Shown: positions 62,339 to 64,000 of the stretch, in pieces
How positions within the stretch are numbered: the first letter of the stretch is position 1
How the letters are laid out: each line of letters begins with the position of its first letter
DNA from: Gammaproteobacteria bacterium
GTDB taxonomy: Bacteria > Pseudomonadota > Gammaproteobacteria > SZUA-229
NCBI GenBank assembly: GCA_030148865.1
Contig: JASBSR010000036.1
Location: forward strand, 1 to 64,000
Direction of reading: 5' to 3'
Length of the DNA stretch: 64,000 nt
Made by a program: the position numbers and the translations under genes
The notes under the pieces: model-generated
What the model was told of the DNA's origin: nothing
The model's database searches: none
The model's input: the letters and a program-made list of their open reading frames with translations, nothing else

Positions 62339-62638
62339 ATGAACATACTGTTTTCATTTCGTTATCTAATTTTTGTTACCGTGCTGGCCGCATTTAGCAC
62401 CACGGCACAGGCCGAGGAAAAAAACGAGGCATACGCCCACGGTAACCAGCTGGTTCAGGAGAGCTGCACCAAATGCCATAGCGACAATGTCTACCAGCGT
62501 AAAGACCATTTTGTGAAATCGTTCAACGCACTCAGCACACAGGTGCGCCGCTGCAAGGACAACATCGGCCTGTCATGGTTTGATAACGATACTAACGCCG
62601 TCATACATTATCTAAACACGAAGTATTACAAGTTTTAA
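62339..62638 (+). CDS. Small periplasmic mono-heme cytochrome c
   Basis: Signal peptide then ESCTKCHSDNVYQRKDH (CxxCH). Confidence 0.85.
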   Translation: MNILFSFRYLIFVTVLAAFSTTAQAEEKNEAYAHGNQLVQESCTKCHSDNVYQRKDHFVKSFNALSTQVRRCKDNIGLSWFDNDTNAVIHYLNTKYYKF

Positions 62639-62642
62639 CTGC

Positions 62643-62969
62643 ATGAGCCTTAGCAACCGGCAATGTCATGGCAAAGCCACGCGACTGGACGACAGCACCA
62701 CTACCCGCTATTTAAGGGAAGTGAATAATGACTGGCAATTGTCGGCTGACAGGAAAAGCATACGGCGCAGTTTCAAATTCAAAAACTATTACGAAACTAT
62801 CGCCTTCGTCAATGTGATCGCGCAAATATCACATCAACAGGATCACCACCCCAGTCTCAAAGTCAGTTACAACAACTGCATCGTTGAATATAGCACGCAC
62901 AGTGTTGATAGCCTGTCAGAGTTCGATTTTATCTGTGCCGCAAAAATAAACGCCAGCTTACCCTTATAG
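62643..62969 (+). CDS. phhB: 4a-hydroxytetrahydrobiopterin dehydratase (pterin-4a-carbinolamine dehydratase)
   Basis: FKFKNYYETIAFVNVIAQISHQQDHHPSLKVSYNNCIVEYSTHSVDSLSEFDFICAAKI. Confidence 0.93.
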   Translation: MSLSNRQCHGKATRLDDSTTTRYLREVNNDWQLSADRKSIRRSFKFKNYYETIAFVNVIAQISHQQDHHPSLKVSYNNCIVEYSTHSVDSLSEFDFICAAKINASLPL

Positions 62970-62970
62970 C

Positions 62971-63960
62971 ATGACCAAACGCAGGCTCACCGAGCAACAG
63001 AAGCGCCGCATTGCACGTAATAAATCTGAACAGTTAGACAATTCCACCAGCATTGACAACAATGGTATACAACTCAGTGGCACAGTGATTAGTCATTACG
63101 GACGAGAAGTGGTGGTGGAATCCAGCGATCGTAATACGCATGTCTGTAAACTCAGGCAAAATCTCGGTGACATCGCCTGCGGCGATCGTGTCGTATTTAT
63201 ACCGCAGGACACAACTGTACACGGTGTAATAACCGCGATTGAACCACGCGATAATCTGCTGGAAAAAATTGGCTTTGGCAACAAAACCAAACCAGTGGCT
63301 GCCAATGTCGATCAGGTCGTGATTGTGTGTTCGATCGAGCCCGCACCGAATCTGTACCTGATTGACCGCTACCTCGTCGCAATCGAAAACTTAAACACCG
63401 AAGCAACCCTGGTGCTAAATAAAATCGATCTCAGCGAAGCCTCACATCAGACAATTATCGACAGCATCGATCACTATCGTGTACTGGGTTACACTGTGAT
63501 CCACACCAGCGTAAAAACCGACCTCGGCCTCGATACACTCAAAAACAAACTCTGCAATACCACCAGCATTTTTGTTGGTCTTTCGGGTGTTGGTAAGACA
63601 TCCTTAATCAATCGCCTGATCCCCGAAACCAATGCCAGTGTTGCTGAAGTCTCGGAAACCAGCGGCGAGGGTCGTCACACCACGACCGTGTCGTCACTGT
63701 ATCATCTCGGCGGCGGCGGTTGTTTGATCGACTCACCCGGGGTGCGTGATTTCACTCCACACATCTGTAGCAAGGCCGAAATATTTCACGGCTTTGTCGA
63801 AGTTCGCAATGTCAAAGGCAAGTGCAAATTCGCCAACTGTTCGCATCAGCACGAACCCGGCTGTGTGATTTTGCAGGCGGTAAAAGATGGTGTTATTTCA
63901 GACACACGCTATAGCAGTTATCAGCACATGCTGGGGGATCTAAAAAACACTGGTGCCTGA
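62971..63960 (+). CDS. rsgA: Ribosome small subunit-dependent GTPase A
   Basis: SIFVGLSGVGKTSLINRLIPE, GEGRHTTTVSSLYHL, C-terminal zinc cluster CKFANCSHQHEPGC. Confidence 0.97.
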   Translation: MTKRRLTEQQKRRIARNKSEQLDNSTSIDNNGIQLSGTVISHYGREVVVESSDRNTHVCKLRQNLGDIACGDRVVFIPQDTTVHGVITAIEPRDNLLEKIGFGNKTKPVAANVDQVVIVCSIEPAPNLYLIDRYLVAIENLNTEATLVLNKIDLSEASHQTIIDSIDHYRVLGYTVIHTSVKTDLGLDTLKNKLCNTTSIFVGLSGVGKTSLINRLIPETNASVAEVSETSGEGRHTTTVSSLYHLGGGGCLIDSPGVRDFTPHICSKAEIFHGFVEVRNVKGKCKFANCSHQHEPGCVILQAVKDGVISDTRYSSYQHMLGDLKNTGA

Positions 63961-64000
63961 GTCATACTTAGGCATAAAAAAAGCGAACCGAGGCTCACTA

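Overview
The window is a conserved gammaproteobacterial-type chromosome segment. From left to right it contains: tRNA-Pro; the thrS-infC-rpmI-rplT-pheS-pheT-ihfA-merR block (minus strand); tRNA-Val with degenerate satellite copies; a DUF302/cytochrome c pair; hinT-like/recR/ebfC/dnaX and 4.5S RNA; bioA and hemC; tRNA-Ser(GGA) with a satellite copy; a tetrathionate-reductase locus (ttrBCA divergent from ttrSR); a PQQ-like beta-propeller; a class III ribonucleotide reductase operon; tRNA-Ser(CGA); mltF; a divergent cheR; the recO-era-rnc-lepB-lepA-rseCBA-rpoE block; nadB, a rhodanese, a peroxiredoxin-glutaredoxin and gor; a long glycogen/oxidative pentose phosphate operon (glk to gnd); then orn, an M48 protease, a small cytochrome c, phhB and rsgA. 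No phage, transposase, defence system or CRISPR array was seen. The most unusual signals are: (1) two related ~80 bp multi-hairpin palindromic elements, each inserted in a partial tRNA copy (one Val, one Ser) beside the intact tRNA, with compensatory stem changes between copies; (2) an NrdD whose glycyl-radical C-terminus is apparently encoded by a separate 70-codon overlapping gene; (3) a cobalamin riboswitch plus tandem NrdR-like boxes in the leader/promoter of that same operon. All calls come from reading the sequence; no database search was run.
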